Shown here piece after piece: positions 36,661 to 49,536 of a stretch of DNA of 64,000 nucleotides (position 1 is its first letter; the number at the start of each line of letters is the position of its first letter). The DNA is from Hyperoodon ampullatus (taxonomy: Eukaryota > Chordata > Mammalia > Artiodactyla > Ziphiidae): the NCBI GenBank assembly GCA_949752795.1, contig OX457059.1, positions 176,216,242 through 176,280,241 on the forward strand, in the 5' to 3' direction. The notes under the pieces were generated by a model that did not search any database, was not told where the DNA came from, and worked only from the letters and a program-made list of their open reading frames with translations. Both the position numbers and the translations under genes were made by a program.

Positions 36661-37249
36661 CATCTTTTCTTAAAAGTTTGGAACATCTTTACAACTTTTA
36701 AGTAATTTGTAAAGGAAATTATTTTTTCTAAGTGAACCAAAATAATAGTGAAGTAAACTTTTCTGCTGAGGCTTTATCCCATTTGAAACATTCATAAAAT
36801 CTTCTTTTCTTGTATTTTTTTTTCTGGCTTGGTTTCTCCAAGGTATGAGCTTCCAATACCTGCACTTCATTCGTTTTATATTTTCTCTCATTAAAATCCT
36901 AATTCTTAATAAATTATGAATTTCAAAGGATTGTATTCTATATTCATTTGCATTATGGGATTCCTGTTTGTGGATGTTAGCATATTAAAAAATGACTTCC
37001 TGACATTTATTTCATTCATAGGGTTCCTCACCTGCACAAACTTAAAGAAATGGTATGACTTCTTGCTGAGAACTTTCATAGGGTTCACTGAATTGATAGG
37101 GTTCCTGTGTACATTTACTGATATTTTTTGGTGTATATAAAAAACAACGTTCTTTGGATGCTCCTCCACATGCTATACATACACGGTGTACCATGAGATT
37201 ATTCCGTTTATAGAGTTTCTCTCCTGTACGAATTTTCTGGGAATTCCTG
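36661..37249 (-). pseudogene. Fossil zinc-finger tail / 3' UTR of the ZNF268-type locus
   Basis: On the minus strand several relic C2H2 linker codons (reading like 'NPYE' and '(E)KPYE' from 'aaccctatga' or 'aaccctatca') survive at about 37013-37028, 37074-37088, 37093-37107 and 37207-37228. They occur without intact cysteine-histidine pairs and with stops in every frame. Finger-derived sequence therefore continues past the normal stop of the gene and has drifted. I see no function. It may be 3' UTR descended from extra fingers. Confidence is limited because the spacing (63, 20 and 112 bp) is no longer the regular 84 bp. Confidence 0.4.
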
Positions 37250-37261
37250 TGAATTGACTTT

Positions 37262-39566
<2,305 letters not shown>

Positions 39567-39618
39567 TAAAAATTTTTTTAAATTTTTGGTTGTGTTTGAT
39601 CTTCTCTGCTGTGCATCC
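39567..39618 (-). mobile_element. Partial SINE, antisense (tail half only)
   Basis: 'ttttggttgtgtttgatctt' and 'ctctgctgtgc' resemble the A-tail-proximal part of the long CHR SINE in antisense. The remainder is missing at the junction with L1, which suggests a deletion or composite insertion. Confidence 0.45.
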
Positions 39619-40095
39619 ATGTTCACAGCAGCATTATTATTCACAGTAGCTAAAACATGAAAGCAATCCAAGTGTCCGTGGATGTATGAATGGAGAAGCA
39701 AAATGTGATATATACATACAAATTATTATTCAGCCTTAAAAGGAAGAAAGTTCTGCAGTATGCTATAACAAAGATGAACCTTATGTCAAGGGAGATAAGC
39801 CAGTCACAAAAAGACAATTACTGTATGATTCCACTTATATGAGGTAACTAGCATAGTCAAAATCATAGAGACAGAAAGTAGAATGGTGCTTGCCAGGGGT
39901 TATGGGGAGGGGGGAATTGGGCATTAATGTTTAATGGTATAGAGCTTCAGTTTTTCAAGAGGAAGAGTGTTGTGGAGATGGATGGTGGTTATGACTGCCA
40001 ATGTTATGAAAGTATTTAATACCACTGAATTGTCACTTAAAATGGTTAAGATGATAAAAGAAAATATGTGTTCAGAAATAAGTACGCTCCAAAAT
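39619..40095 (+). mobile_element. L1 3'-end fragment
   Basis: It reads from 'cacagcagcattattattca' through 'ccacttatatgaggtaacta' to 'ggttaagatgataaaagaaa', the ORF2 C-terminal and 3' UTR region on the plus strand. It abuts the truncated edge of the zinc-finger exon and is part of the insertion that separates it from its upstream exons. Confidence 0.85.
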
Positions 40096-40909
40096 AAAAA
40101 GTGCTTTAAAAAATCAAGGATCTAAAAAAATGGAAAGATACAGGGTGTTCATGGATTGGAAAGCTCAGTATTGTTAAGATGTAAATTCTCCCTAATTTGA
40201 TTCATAGATTCACTGTAATTCCAACTGAAGCCCTAACAAGCTTTTTGTAGCTATTCACAAGCTCTTCCATAATTAATATGGAAAAGCAAAAAACTAGAAC
40301 AGCCAAAACAATTCTGAAGAACAAAGTTTAAGCACTCCCACTAGCCCACTTTAAGACTTCCTATAAAATCAAGGTAGCATGATACTGGCGAAAGGTAAGA
40401 CACAAAAATCAGTGGAACAGAAAAGACAGCCTAGAAATGAACCCACATAAACACTGTCTCAAATTTTTCTTTTTCTTTTTTTTTTTAACAAAGACACAAA
40501 ACAGTTCAATGGAGAAAGGATAATCTTTTCAACAAATGGTTGCACATCCATAGAGATAAAAAATGAACCTCAACACATACCTCATACCCTATACAAAAAT
40601 TAACTGAAAATGGATCATTAACTTAACTGTGAAAGCTAAAATTACACAAGTTCCAGAGAAAAATTTTAAAATATTTGTGCACTTTAGTTTGGGCAATGAG
40701 ACTTTAAACATGACATCAAAAGCAAAACCCACTTTAAAAATTAAAATTGAGAAATGGACTTTATCAAAATTAAAATATTTTGCTCTGTGAAAGCTGGTGT
40801 CATGGAAATGGAAAGACAAACCAGAGACTGGGAGAGAATATTTGCAAATCATTTTTCTTACAAGGGACTTTAATATAGAATAACAAAGAACCCTTAAAGA
40901 ATCAATGAA
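40096..40909 (+). mobile_element. L1 ORF2 fragment
   Basis: It reads from 'ggaaagatacagggtgttca' through 'gcctagaaatgaacccacat' to 'aaccagagactgggagagaa'. This is an internal ORF2 portion upstream, in L1 order, of the preceding fragment's sequence, so the two are separate or rearranged pieces. It breaks off where a new L1 5' end begins. Confidence 0.8.
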
Positions 40910-41410
40910 GGCGGAGTCAAGATGGTGGACCAGGAGGACGCGGAATTAGCATCTCTGCACACGTAGGGCACCTGCCAGGCCCCGGTGGGGGACCATGGAC
41001 ACCTAAGGGGATGGAGGAAACCCCAGCGACCGGGTAGAATGTGGGGCATGGGGGGAGTGAGGGGGGAGGAGAAGTGGAGGTGGGACGGGACTGGTGCCCC
41101 TGAGGGGCGGCTGGGGGAGGGGAAGGGATCCCTCGCCAGAAGGGGGAAATTGGGGGACCTTTGGAAGGGCAGAGGATCAAAAGAGAGTATGGCCAGGTTT
41201 CCCCTGCCCACGTGGGCCCGCAGGAGCCTGCTGAGATCCCGGGCCTGATCCTCTGCCCACCAGGCCCCCCCAGCCGGGAGGATCCTGAGGGAGTGGGAGG
41301 GAGGGACGGGGGAGCAAAAGTAAAGGCCAGACTCAGGGACCGGCACTCCTGAGGGGTGGCTGGGGAAGGGGAGGAGTTCCCAAACCGAGCAGGACCCACC
41401 CATGGTTAGG
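40910..41410 (+). mobile_element. L1 5' UTR, start intact and 3' side missing
   Basis: It begins 'ggcggagtcaagatggtgga', the expected first bases of a full-length L1 including the YY1-like 'caagatgg' site, and continues as GC-rich 5' UTR for about 500 bp. It never reaches ORF1. The sequence gives way to telomeric repeats. Retrotransposed L1 copies normally lose the 5' end, so a copy with a true 5' start and no 3' portion implies a later break. The CpG richness here comes from the L1 promoter and not from a host gene. Confidence 0.8.
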
Positions 41411-41439
41411 GGTCCAGCGGTGATGGGGGAGACCCGGGG

Positions 41440-41692
41440 TGGGGCGGTTAGGGTCAGGGTTAGTGTTTTAGGGTTAGGGTTAAAGTTAGGGGTTAGGGTT
41501 AGGGGTTAGGGGTTAGGGTTAGGGTTTAAGGTTAGGGGTTAGGGGTTAGGGTTTAGGGTTTAGGGTTAGGGTTAGGGTTTAAGGTTAGGGTTTAGGGTTA
41601 GTGGTTAGGGGTTAGGGTTTAGGGTTAGGGTTAGGAGTTAGGTTTAGGGTTAGGGTTGGGTTAGGGTTAGGTTTAGGGTTTAGGGTTAGGGT
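41440..41692 (+). repeat. Interstitial telomeric repeat, degenerate (TTAGGG)n
   Basis: About 250 bp (roughly 40 units) of TTAGGG with frequent TTAGGGG, TTTAGGG and TTAAGG variants and a few decayed units. The G-rich strand reads 5' to 3' on plus, so a genuine end would lie to the right. The repeats lie between an L1 5' UTR and the first satellite unit, with essentially no spacer on the satellite side. The variants show it is not a live terminus. Confidence 0.95.
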
Positions 41693-43446
41693 GTCCAGCC
41701 TTCCGCCCCATCCAGTTGTGGGTCTAGGTGTGGTCAGTCCTTTGCATCATAGCCCCTGATCGAATTTTGTAAGAATTCGTCTCTCAAAAAAAAAAGAATT
41801 CCCCTCTCTCACTGTCTTTTTTTTTGTAATTTATTTTTATAATGGAGTGTAGCTGATTTTCCATGCTTTGTTTCTTGCTGCTGTACAACCACTTGATTCA
41901 CTTACAGAGAGACGTCAATAAAGTCTTTTCCAGTTTCTAGTAGTCAGATATATTTTTTTTCTGTGAATAGAGTGTGCTGAGTCCAGTTCCTTGAGCAATG
42001 AGTAGGTCTTGTCAATTATAGTTTTGGTTTATGGACCGGTATCTGTGCCAATTTCAACCTCCTGGTTTATGCATCACCACACCACACCTTTCCCCTTAGC
42101 AGCCATAAGTGTGTTTTGTAAATGTGTGACCGTGTTCTGTTTGTAATTCAGTTCATGTGTGGCGATTTTTAGATTCCCCCTATAAGTGATATCTTATGAT
42201 AAGTTTCTTTTGCTGTCTAACTTATTTCACTCTCAATGACCATACATAAGTCCCCCCGAGTTGCTGCAACTGGCCTTATTTCATTGATTTTCAGGGCTGA
42301 GTAATATTCCTTTGTGCATAAGTACCAGATCTTTATCCATTTTTTCCTTCCAAGGACTTTTAAGTTGTACCCAAGTCGAGGCTTTTGTAAACATAGCAGC
42401 AGTAAACGTTGGGGTGCCTGCGTCCTGTGTATTTTTGGTTTGTCCAAGATATACGCCAACGAGTGGAAGTCCCGTATGCTTTGTAGCTCTGTTTTTTAGT
42501 TGTTTTAGGGAACACAATACACTTCTCCAGAGTGGCTGTTGGCAATTCACATTGCCCCCATCATCGTAACAGGGCTCCCTTTTCTCCATGCCCTGTCCTG
42601 CGTATCTGGTTTTTACCCTTTGTGAGTATGGCTCTTTTTTCTGATTCGAAGTGATACCTCTTTGTAGTGTTGATTTGCATCGCCTGCTTGTTTGGTTGGC
42701 CTAAAAGGCATATGCATTTTTCCTGAATATATTCGGGACAAACGCATACGCCCTTTTACGCCAACTGCATCCTTGGCGAGGTTCAGCCGCTTTTCATGTG
42801 CTTTGAGGGCAAGTCCAATCTACATGTTGAAATCCCTTTCCTGCAGTTCTGCCTTGCTTTCAGATCCTTTTCGTTGACTTACCTCAACATAGTTTTCTAC
42901 GATAGGTATCATTTACAACCCTGCTGGTTTGTGAATTGCAGTGCCCCTGAGCTCCATTTTTCAACTTGCTTTCTTGGGAACTGGCCACAAAACAGCTGGA
43001 TTGCTTTGAACCATATTCTGGTTCCAGGGGCAGGCTGAGCCTTTGGGCAATTCACCTTCCTGATTGGAAATTAGGGTGACATGTGCCTGTGAAAACACCT
43101 AGGGCTAGTCTCTCATTGGTTCCCCCCCTTCATCTTCATCCTCTGGACAAATTCCATACTATTCGAAACAGGATGTTGAAGGCAGTGATTCCCCAAGTGG
43201 GGAGATTGTTAGGAAAGAGGCTGGTGGGGGAATCCGAGCACCAGGAGATGAGGAGATGAGCTGCCTTTTCCAAACTCTTCCCGATCAGACGGTGTACCAT
43301 TCTCTGGGTGTCCCATGCACGTTTTAGCTGTAGGAAGATTCCCCTGCACCTGGAGATTTGGGACCCATGGAATGGGGGCCAGGCAGCCTTACTCTATAGG
43401 TGCTGCATTTGCTGACCCATCCTCACCAATCCTCTTAACCCCACGA
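41691..43446. repeat. Satellite unit A (~1.76 kb)
   Basis: First of four tandem units anchored on 'gtgtccagc' (41691, 43447, 46403, 48148). Contents in order: a short leader, an antisense L1 3' segment (about 41820-42690, with 'gctgtacaaccacttgattc'), a mariner hairpin (42694-42765), and a non-L1 block with conserved 'gaattgcagtgcccctgagc' and 'tggggagattgttaggaaag'. I recall the common cetacean satellite as about 1.76 kb outside the delphinoids and L1-derived, which this fits. No protein is encoded. Confidence 0.85.
42694..42765. mobile_element. Mariner-type hairpin (MITE), unit A copy
   Basis: It begins ggttggcc and ends gccaac, with inner arms 'aaaaggcatatgcatttt' and 'aaacgcatacgccctttt' around 'cctgaatatattcggg'. 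The terminal sequence resembles the short mariner-derived palindromes common in cetartiodactyls. It has several arm mismatches. Confidence 0.75.
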
Positions 43447-43673
43447 GTGTCCAGCTTAGGTCCCATCCAGTTGTGGGTCTAGATGTGGTCAATCCAGGTT
43501 GCATCACAGCCCCCGTTCAAATTTTGTTAGAATTCCTCTCTATCTCACTGTCTTTGTTTTTTTTTTAAATTTATTTTTATAATGGGGTATAGCTGATTTT
43601 CAGTGCTGTGTTTCTTGGTGCTGTACATCCACTTGTTTCACTTACAGAGAGACATCAATAAACTCTTTTCCAG

Positions 43674-43886
43674 GGGCTTCCCTGGTGGCGCAGTGGTTGA
43701 GAGTCCGCCTGCCGATGCAGGGGACACGGGTTCGTGCCCCGGTCTGGGAGGATCCCACATGCCGCGGAGCGGCTTGGCCCATGAGCCATGGCCATTGAGC
43801 CTGCGTGTCCGGAGCCTGTGCTCCGCAACGGGAGAGGCCACAACAGTGAGAGGCCCACATACCGCAAAAAAAAAAATAAATAAAAA
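43674..43886 (+). mobile_element. CHR-type SINE, short form, inside satellite unit B
   Basis: A complete short copy. The 16-bp target duplication 'ataaactcttttccag' lies at 43658-43673 and 43887-43902. The uninterrupted target is present in unit A near 41920. Confidence 0.96.
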
Positions 43887-44658
43887 ATAAACTCTTTTCC
43901 AGTTTCTACTAGTCAGATATATTCTTTTCCTGTGAATAGAGTGTGCTGAGTCCAGTTCCTTGAGCAGTGAGTTGGTCTTGGCGATTACATTATTGGTTTA
44001 TGGAACGGTATCTGTGCCAATATCAACCTCCTGGTTTATGCATCACCCCACCTCACCTTTCCCCTTAAGCAGCCATGAGTGTGTTTTCTAAATGTGTGAC
44101 TGTGTTCTGTTTTGTAATTCAGTTCATGTGTAGTGATTTTTAGATTGCCCCTATAAGTGATATCTCATGATAAGTTTCTTATTGTGTCTGACTTATTTCA
44201 CTATCAAGGACTATACCTAAGTCCCCCGAGTTGCTTCAACTGGTCTGTTTACATGGCTGAGTAATATTCCCCTGTACATAAGTACCAAATATTCTTTATT
44301 CATTTTTTCCTTCCAAGGACATTTAAGTTGTACCCAAGTTGAAGCTTTTGTAAACATAGTAGCAGTAAACGTTGGGGTGTCTGCGTCCTGTGGAGTTTTG
44401 GTTTTTCCAAGATATACGCCCATGAGTGGAAGTGCCGTATGCTCTGTAGCTCTGTTTTTTAGATGTTTCAGGAAACACAGTACACTTCTCCAGAGTGCCG
44501 TTGGCAATTTACATTCCCCCCATCAGCGTAACAGGGCTCCGTTTTCTCCACGCCCTGTCCTGCACTGGTGGGTTTTACCCTTTGTGAGGATGGCCCTTCT
44601 CACGGCTGCTGTGAAGTGATACCTCTTTGTAGTGTTGATTTGCCTTGTCTGCTTTTTT

Positions 44659-44731
44659 GTTTGGCCAAAAAGGGCGTATGTGTTTTTTCTGAATATATTC
44701 AGGAAAAATGCATACGCCCTTTTTGTCCAAC
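44659..44731. mobile_element. Mariner-type hairpin (MITE), unit B copy
   Basis: It begins 'tttggccaaaaagggcgtat' and ends 'catacgccctttttgtccaa'. The arms pair over about 30 bp with a loop around 'gaatatattc'. It sits at the same place in the unit as the other copies. Confidence 0.8.
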
Positions 44732-45132
44732 TGCATCCTTGGTGAAGTTCAGCCGATTTTCATGTGCTTTAAGGGCGAGTCCAATCTACCTGTTGAAATC
44801 CCTTTCCTGCAATTCTGCCTTGCTTTCAAATCCTTTTCCTTGACTTACCTCAAGGTATTTTTCGACGATAGGTATCATTTACAACCCTGCAGGTTTGTGA
44901 ATTGCAGTGCCCCTGAGCTCCATTTTTCAACTTGTTTCTTTGGGATCTATCCACAAAACAGCAGGATTGCTTCAAGCCCTATTCTGGTTCCGGGGGCAAG
45001 GTGAGCATTTGGTCAATTCCTCTTCCTAATTGGAAATTAGAGTGGCATGTGCCTGTCCAAACACCTCGGGCTTGTCTCTCATTGTTTCCCCCCCTTCCAC
45101 TTCATCCTCCGGACAAATTCCAAACTGTGCGA

Positions 45133-46131
45133 AGAAGACCTAAATAGACATTTCTCCAAAGAAGATATACAGATTGCCAACAAACACATGAAAGGATGCT
45201 CAACATCGTTAATCATTAGAGAAATGCAAATCAAAACTACAATGAGATATCATCTCACACCAGTCAGAATGGCCATCATCAAAAAATCTAGAAACAATAA
45301 ATGCTGGAGAGGGTGTAGAGAAAAGGGAACACTCTTGCACTGTTGGTGGGAATGTGAATTGGTACAGCCACTATGGAGAACAGTATGGAGGTTCCTTAAA
45401 AAACTACAAATAGAATTACCATATGACCCAGCAATCCCACTACTGGGCATATACCCTGAGAAAACCATAATTCAAAAAGAGTCATGTACCAAAATGTTAA
45501 TTGCATCTCTGTTTACAATAGCCAGGACATGGAAGCAACCTAAGTATCCATCAACAGATGAATGGATAAAGAAGATGTGGCACATACATACAATGGAATA
45601 TTACTCAGCCATAAAAAGAAACAAAATTGAGTTATTTGTGGTGAGGTGGATGGACCTAGAGTCTGTCATACAGAGCGAAATAAGTCAGAAAGAGAAAGAC
45701 AAATATCGTATGCTAACACATATATATGGAATCTAAGAAAAAAAAAAAAGGTCATGAAGAACCTAGGGGTAAGACGGGAATAAAGACACAGACTTACTAG
45801 AGCATGGACTTGAGGATATGGGGAGGGGGAGGGGGAGGCTGTGACGAGGTGAGAGAGAGGCATGGACATATATACACTACCAAGCGTAAAGTGGATAGCT
45901 AGTGGGAAGCAGCCCCATAGCACAGGGAGATCAGCTCGGTGCTTTGTGACCACCTAGAGGGGTGGGATAGGGAGGGTGGGAGGGAGGGAGACGCAAGAGG
46001 GAAGAGATATGGGAACATGTGTATATGTATAACTGATTCACTTTGTTATAAAGCAGAAACTAACACACCATTGTAAAGCAATTAGACTCCAATAACGATG
46101 TTAAAAACAAAAAACAAAAAACAAAAAAACG
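45133..46131 (+). mobile_element. Young L1, 5'-truncated, inside satellite unit B
   Basis: An unbroken frame (45133-45736) encodes the last ~200 residues of L1 ORF2p, from a [19 protein letters not shown] segment through [17 protein letters not shown] and [13 protein letters not shown] to THIYGI and a stop. A 3' UTR with G-rich purine tracts (about 45817-45840 and 45958-45992) and an A-rich tail (46105-46130) follow. ORF2p is the endonuclease/reverse transcriptase, and only its C-terminal part is here, so the copy is inactive. The clean frame contrasts with the decayed L1s elsewhere and indicates recent insertion. Confidence 0.93.
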
Positions 46132-46402
46132 GGGATGTTGAAGGTGCTGACCTCCCCAAGTGGGGAGATTGTTAGGAAAGAGGCTGCAGGGGGGAACCCG
46201 AGCCCCAGGAGATGAGGTGCCTTTCCCAAACTCTTCCCGATCCGACGGTGTACCATCCTCTGCGTGTCCCATGCATGTTTTAGCTGTAGGAAGATTCCCC
46301 TGCACCTGGAGGTTTGTGACCCATGGACTGGGGACCAGGCAGTATTACCCTAAAGGGGCTGCATTTGCTGTCCCATCCTCACCAAAACTCTCAGCCTCAC
46401 GA

Positions 46403-48147
46403 GTGTCCAGCCTTATGTCCCGTCTAGCTGTGGATCTAGATGGGGTCAATGCAGGTTTCATCACAGCCCCTGAACGAATTTGTAAGAATTTCTCTCTCTC
46501 TCTCTGTTTTTGTGTTTGTTTTTGGAATGCATTGTTATAATGGGGTATAGGTGATTTTCAATGCTATTTTTCTTGCTGCTGTACATCCAGTTAATTCACT
46601 TACAGAAAGACATCTATAAATTCTTTTACAGGTTCTTACCAGTCGTATATATTCTTTTCCGGTGACTAGAGTGTGCTGAGTTCAGTTCTTTGAGCAATAG
46701 AATAGGTCTTGTCGATTACCTCTTTGGTGTATGGAATGGTACCTGTGCTCATTTCAACCTCCTGGTTTATGCCTCACCCTACCCAACCTTTCCACTTTCG
46801 CAGTCTAAGTGTGTTTTCTAGATGTGTGACTCTGTTTCTGTTTTGTCATTTAGTTCATGTGTAGCCATTTTTAGGTTCCAACTATAAGTGATATCTTATA
46901 ATAAGTCACTTTTTCTGCCCGACTTAGGTCACTTAGAATGATCGTACCTAAGTCCACCTGAGTTGCTGCAACTGGCCTTATTTCATTGACTTCATGGTTA
47001 AGTAATATTCCATTGTACATAAATACCACATCTTCTTTATCCATCTTTTCCTTCCAGGGACATTTAAGTTGTATCCAAGTCGAGGCTCTTGTAAACAGAG
47101 CAGCACTAAACGTTGGGTTGTCTATGTCATGTTGAATTTTGGTTTTCCCAAGATATATGCCCATGAGTGGAAGTGCCTTATGCTCTGTAGCTCTGTTTCT
47201 TCGATTTTTAGGAAACGCAATACACTTCTCCAGAGTGCCCTTGGCAACTTGTATTCCCACAGTCCACATAACAGGGCTCCCTTCTCTCCACGGACTATCC
47301 TGCATTTCTTGTTTTCACACTTAGTGAGGATGGCCCTTCTGAGTGCTGTGAAGTGATACCTCTTTGTAGTGTTGATTTGCACTGTTCGACTGTTTGGTTG
47401 GCCTAAAAGGGCGTATGCGTTTTTCCTGAATGTATTCAGGAAAAATGCATACGCCCTTTTTGGCCAACGGCATCGTTGGAGAAGTTCTGACCCTTTCCAT
47501 GTGCTTTAGTGGCGAGTCCCATCTACCTCTTGAAATCCCGTTCCTGCACTTCTGCCTTGCTTTCAAGTCCTTTTTCATGACTTAGCTCAAGGCATTTTTC
47601 GATGTTAGGAATCTTTTACAATCCTGCAGGTTTGTGAATTGCAGTGCCCCTGAGCTCCATTTTTCAACTTGCTTTTTTGGTAACTGGCCACAAAACAGCA
47701 GGATTGCTTCAAGCCCTATTCTGGTTCCAGGGGCAAGGTAGCCTTTGGTCAATTCCTCTTCCTAATTGGAATTTAGAGTGGCATTTACCTGTCCAAACAC
47801 CTAGAGCTTGTCTCTCATTGTTTCCCCCACTTCCGCTTCATCCTCCGGACAAATTCAAAACTGTGAGAAACAGGATGTTGAAGGTGCTGACTTCCCCTAG
47901 TGGGGAGATTGTTAGGAAAGAGGCTGGAGGGGGGAACCCGAACCCCAGGAGATGAGATGAGGTGCCTTTCCCAAACTCTTCCCGATCCGACGGTGTACCA
48001 TTCTCTGGGTGTCCCATGCATGTTTTAGCTGTACGAAGGGTCCCCTGCACCTGGAGATTTGGGATCCATGGAATGGGGACCAGGCAGTATTACTCTAAAG
48101 AGGCTGCATTTGCTGACTCATCCTCACCAAGCCTCTCAGCCCCACGA
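46403..48147. repeat. Satellite unit C (~1.745 kb), uninterrupted
   Basis: The cleanest full unit, with no later insertion. The antisense L1 part lies at about 46525-47390, the hairpin at 47396-47468, and the non-L1 block reaches 48147. A TC run at about 46495-46506 marks the leader. The length of 1,745 bp can serve as the reference period of the array. Confidence 0.87.
47396..47468. mobile_element. Mariner-type hairpin (MITE), unit C copy, near-perfect
   Basis: The arms 'ggttggcctaaaagggcgta' and 'tacgccctttttggccaac' pair almost fully. The inner part 'gcgtttttcctgaat' pairs with 'attcaggaaaaatgc', leaving a loop of a few bases. It is the best-preserved copy in the array. Confidence 0.85.
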
Positions 48148-48929
48148 GTGTCCAGCCTTAGGGCCCATCCAGCTGTGGGTCTAGATGGGGTCAATGCAGG
48201 TTTCATCACAGCCCCTGAACTAATTTTGTAACAGTTTCTCCTTGGTTTTTTTTTTTTTTTGTAATTTATTTTTATAATGGGGTATAGCTGATTTTCAATG
48301 CTGTCTTTCTTGCTGCTGCACATCCACTTGATTCACTTACAGAGAGACATCCATAAATTCTTTTTCAGATTCCTACCAGTCGTATATATTCTTTTCTGGT
48401 GACTAGAGTGTGCCCAGTCCAGTTCTTTGAGCTATAGAGTAGGTCTTGTAGATTACCTATTTGGTCTTTGGAAGGCATCTGTGCTATTTTCAACCCTCTG
48501 GTTTATGCCTCACCCCGCCCCACCTTTCCCCTTTAGCAGCCATAAGTTTGTTTTCTAAATGTGTGACTCTGTTTCTGTTCTGTAATTTAGTTCATGTGTA
48601 GCCATTTTTAGATTCCACCTATAAGTTATATGCTGTGTCTTTTTGTGTCTAACTTATATCACTTAGAATGATCGTACCTACGTCCATCTGAGTTGCTGCA
48701 ACTGGCCTTATTTCATTGATTTCATGGCTGAGTAATATTCCATTGTACAGAAGTACCATACCTTCTTTATCAATTTTTTCCTTCCAAGGACATTTATATT
48801 GTTTCCAAGTCAAGGCTCCTGTAAAAGGGCTGCACTAATAGTTGAAGTGCCTGTGTTCTATGGATTTATGGTTATCCCGAGATATATACCCAGGAGTGGA
48901 AGTGCTGTATGCTCTGTAGCTCTGTTTTT

Positions 48930-49273
48930 TTAAAATTAATTAATCTTTTTTGCCTGTGTTGGGTCTTTGTTATTGCGCACGGGGTTTCCCTAGTTGCAGC
49001 AAGTTGGGGCTACTCTTCGTTGAAGTGCGTGGGCTTCTCATTGCAGTGGCTTCTCTTCTTGTGGAGCACAGGCTCTAGGCGTTGGGCTTCAGTAGTTGTG
49101 GCACACGGGCTCAGTAGTTGTTGCTCACGGGCTCTAGAGCACAGGCTCAGTAGTTGTGGCGCACAGGCTTAGTTGCTCCGCGGCATGTGTTATCTTTCCG
49201 CACCAGGGCTTGAACCCGTGTCCTCTGCATTGGCAGTTGGATTCTTAGCCACTGAGCCACCAGAGAAGTCCCT
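48930..49273 (-). mobile_element. CHR-type SINE, long form, antisense, inside unit D
   Basis: A long copy with the central block, from 'tgcctgtgttgggtctttgt' to 'gagccaccagagaagtccc'. The flanking 'tagctct(g/a)ttttt' is duplicated at 48917 and 49275. Confidence 0.93.
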
Positions 49274-49485
49274 ATAGCTCTATTTTTATAGAAATTTTAG
49301 GAAACATCATACCCTTCTCCAGCGTGGCTGTTAGCAATTGACATTCCTGCCATCAGCGTAGCAGGGCTCCCTTTCCTCCACGTCCTCTCCTCCATTTCTT
49401 GTTTTTACACTTTGTGAGGGTGGCCATTCTGACTGGGGCAAAATGATACATCTTTGTAGTGTTGATTTGTATTTCCCGCATGTTT

Positions 49486-49536
49486 GGTTGGCACAAGGGC
49501 ATATGGATTTACACCTGTACGCCCTTTTTGGCCAAC
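49486..49536. mobile_element. Mariner-type hairpin (MITE), unit D copy, shortened
   Basis: It begins 'ggttggcacaagggcatatg' and ends 'tacgccctttttggccaac', but about 20 bp of the centre is lost. It is still in the same position as in units A to C. Confidence 0.65.

Larger units (their letters stand above)
43447..46402. repeat. Satellite unit B (~1.73 kb plus insertions)
   Basis: Same order as unit A. It is lengthened by a SINE with its target duplication (229 bp) and by a young L1 of about 1 kb. Removing both gives about 1.73 kb, in line with its neighbours. The insertions postdate amplification because the other units have uninterrupted sequence at these two points. Confidence 0.85.

Noticed and set aside
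40894..41403. GC-rich block before the telomeric repeats as a host promoter or gene
   Set aside because: It starts with the characteristic L1 5' UTR sequence, so its CpG content belongs to L1.
41440..41692. Telomeric repeats as a live chromosome end
   Set aside because: The units are heavily degenerate and more than 22 kb of sequence follows.
45047..45736. 229-codon frame as a host gene
   Set aside because: It is the C-terminal part of L1 ORF2p preceded by satellite sequence, a retrotransposon fragment and not a host gene.
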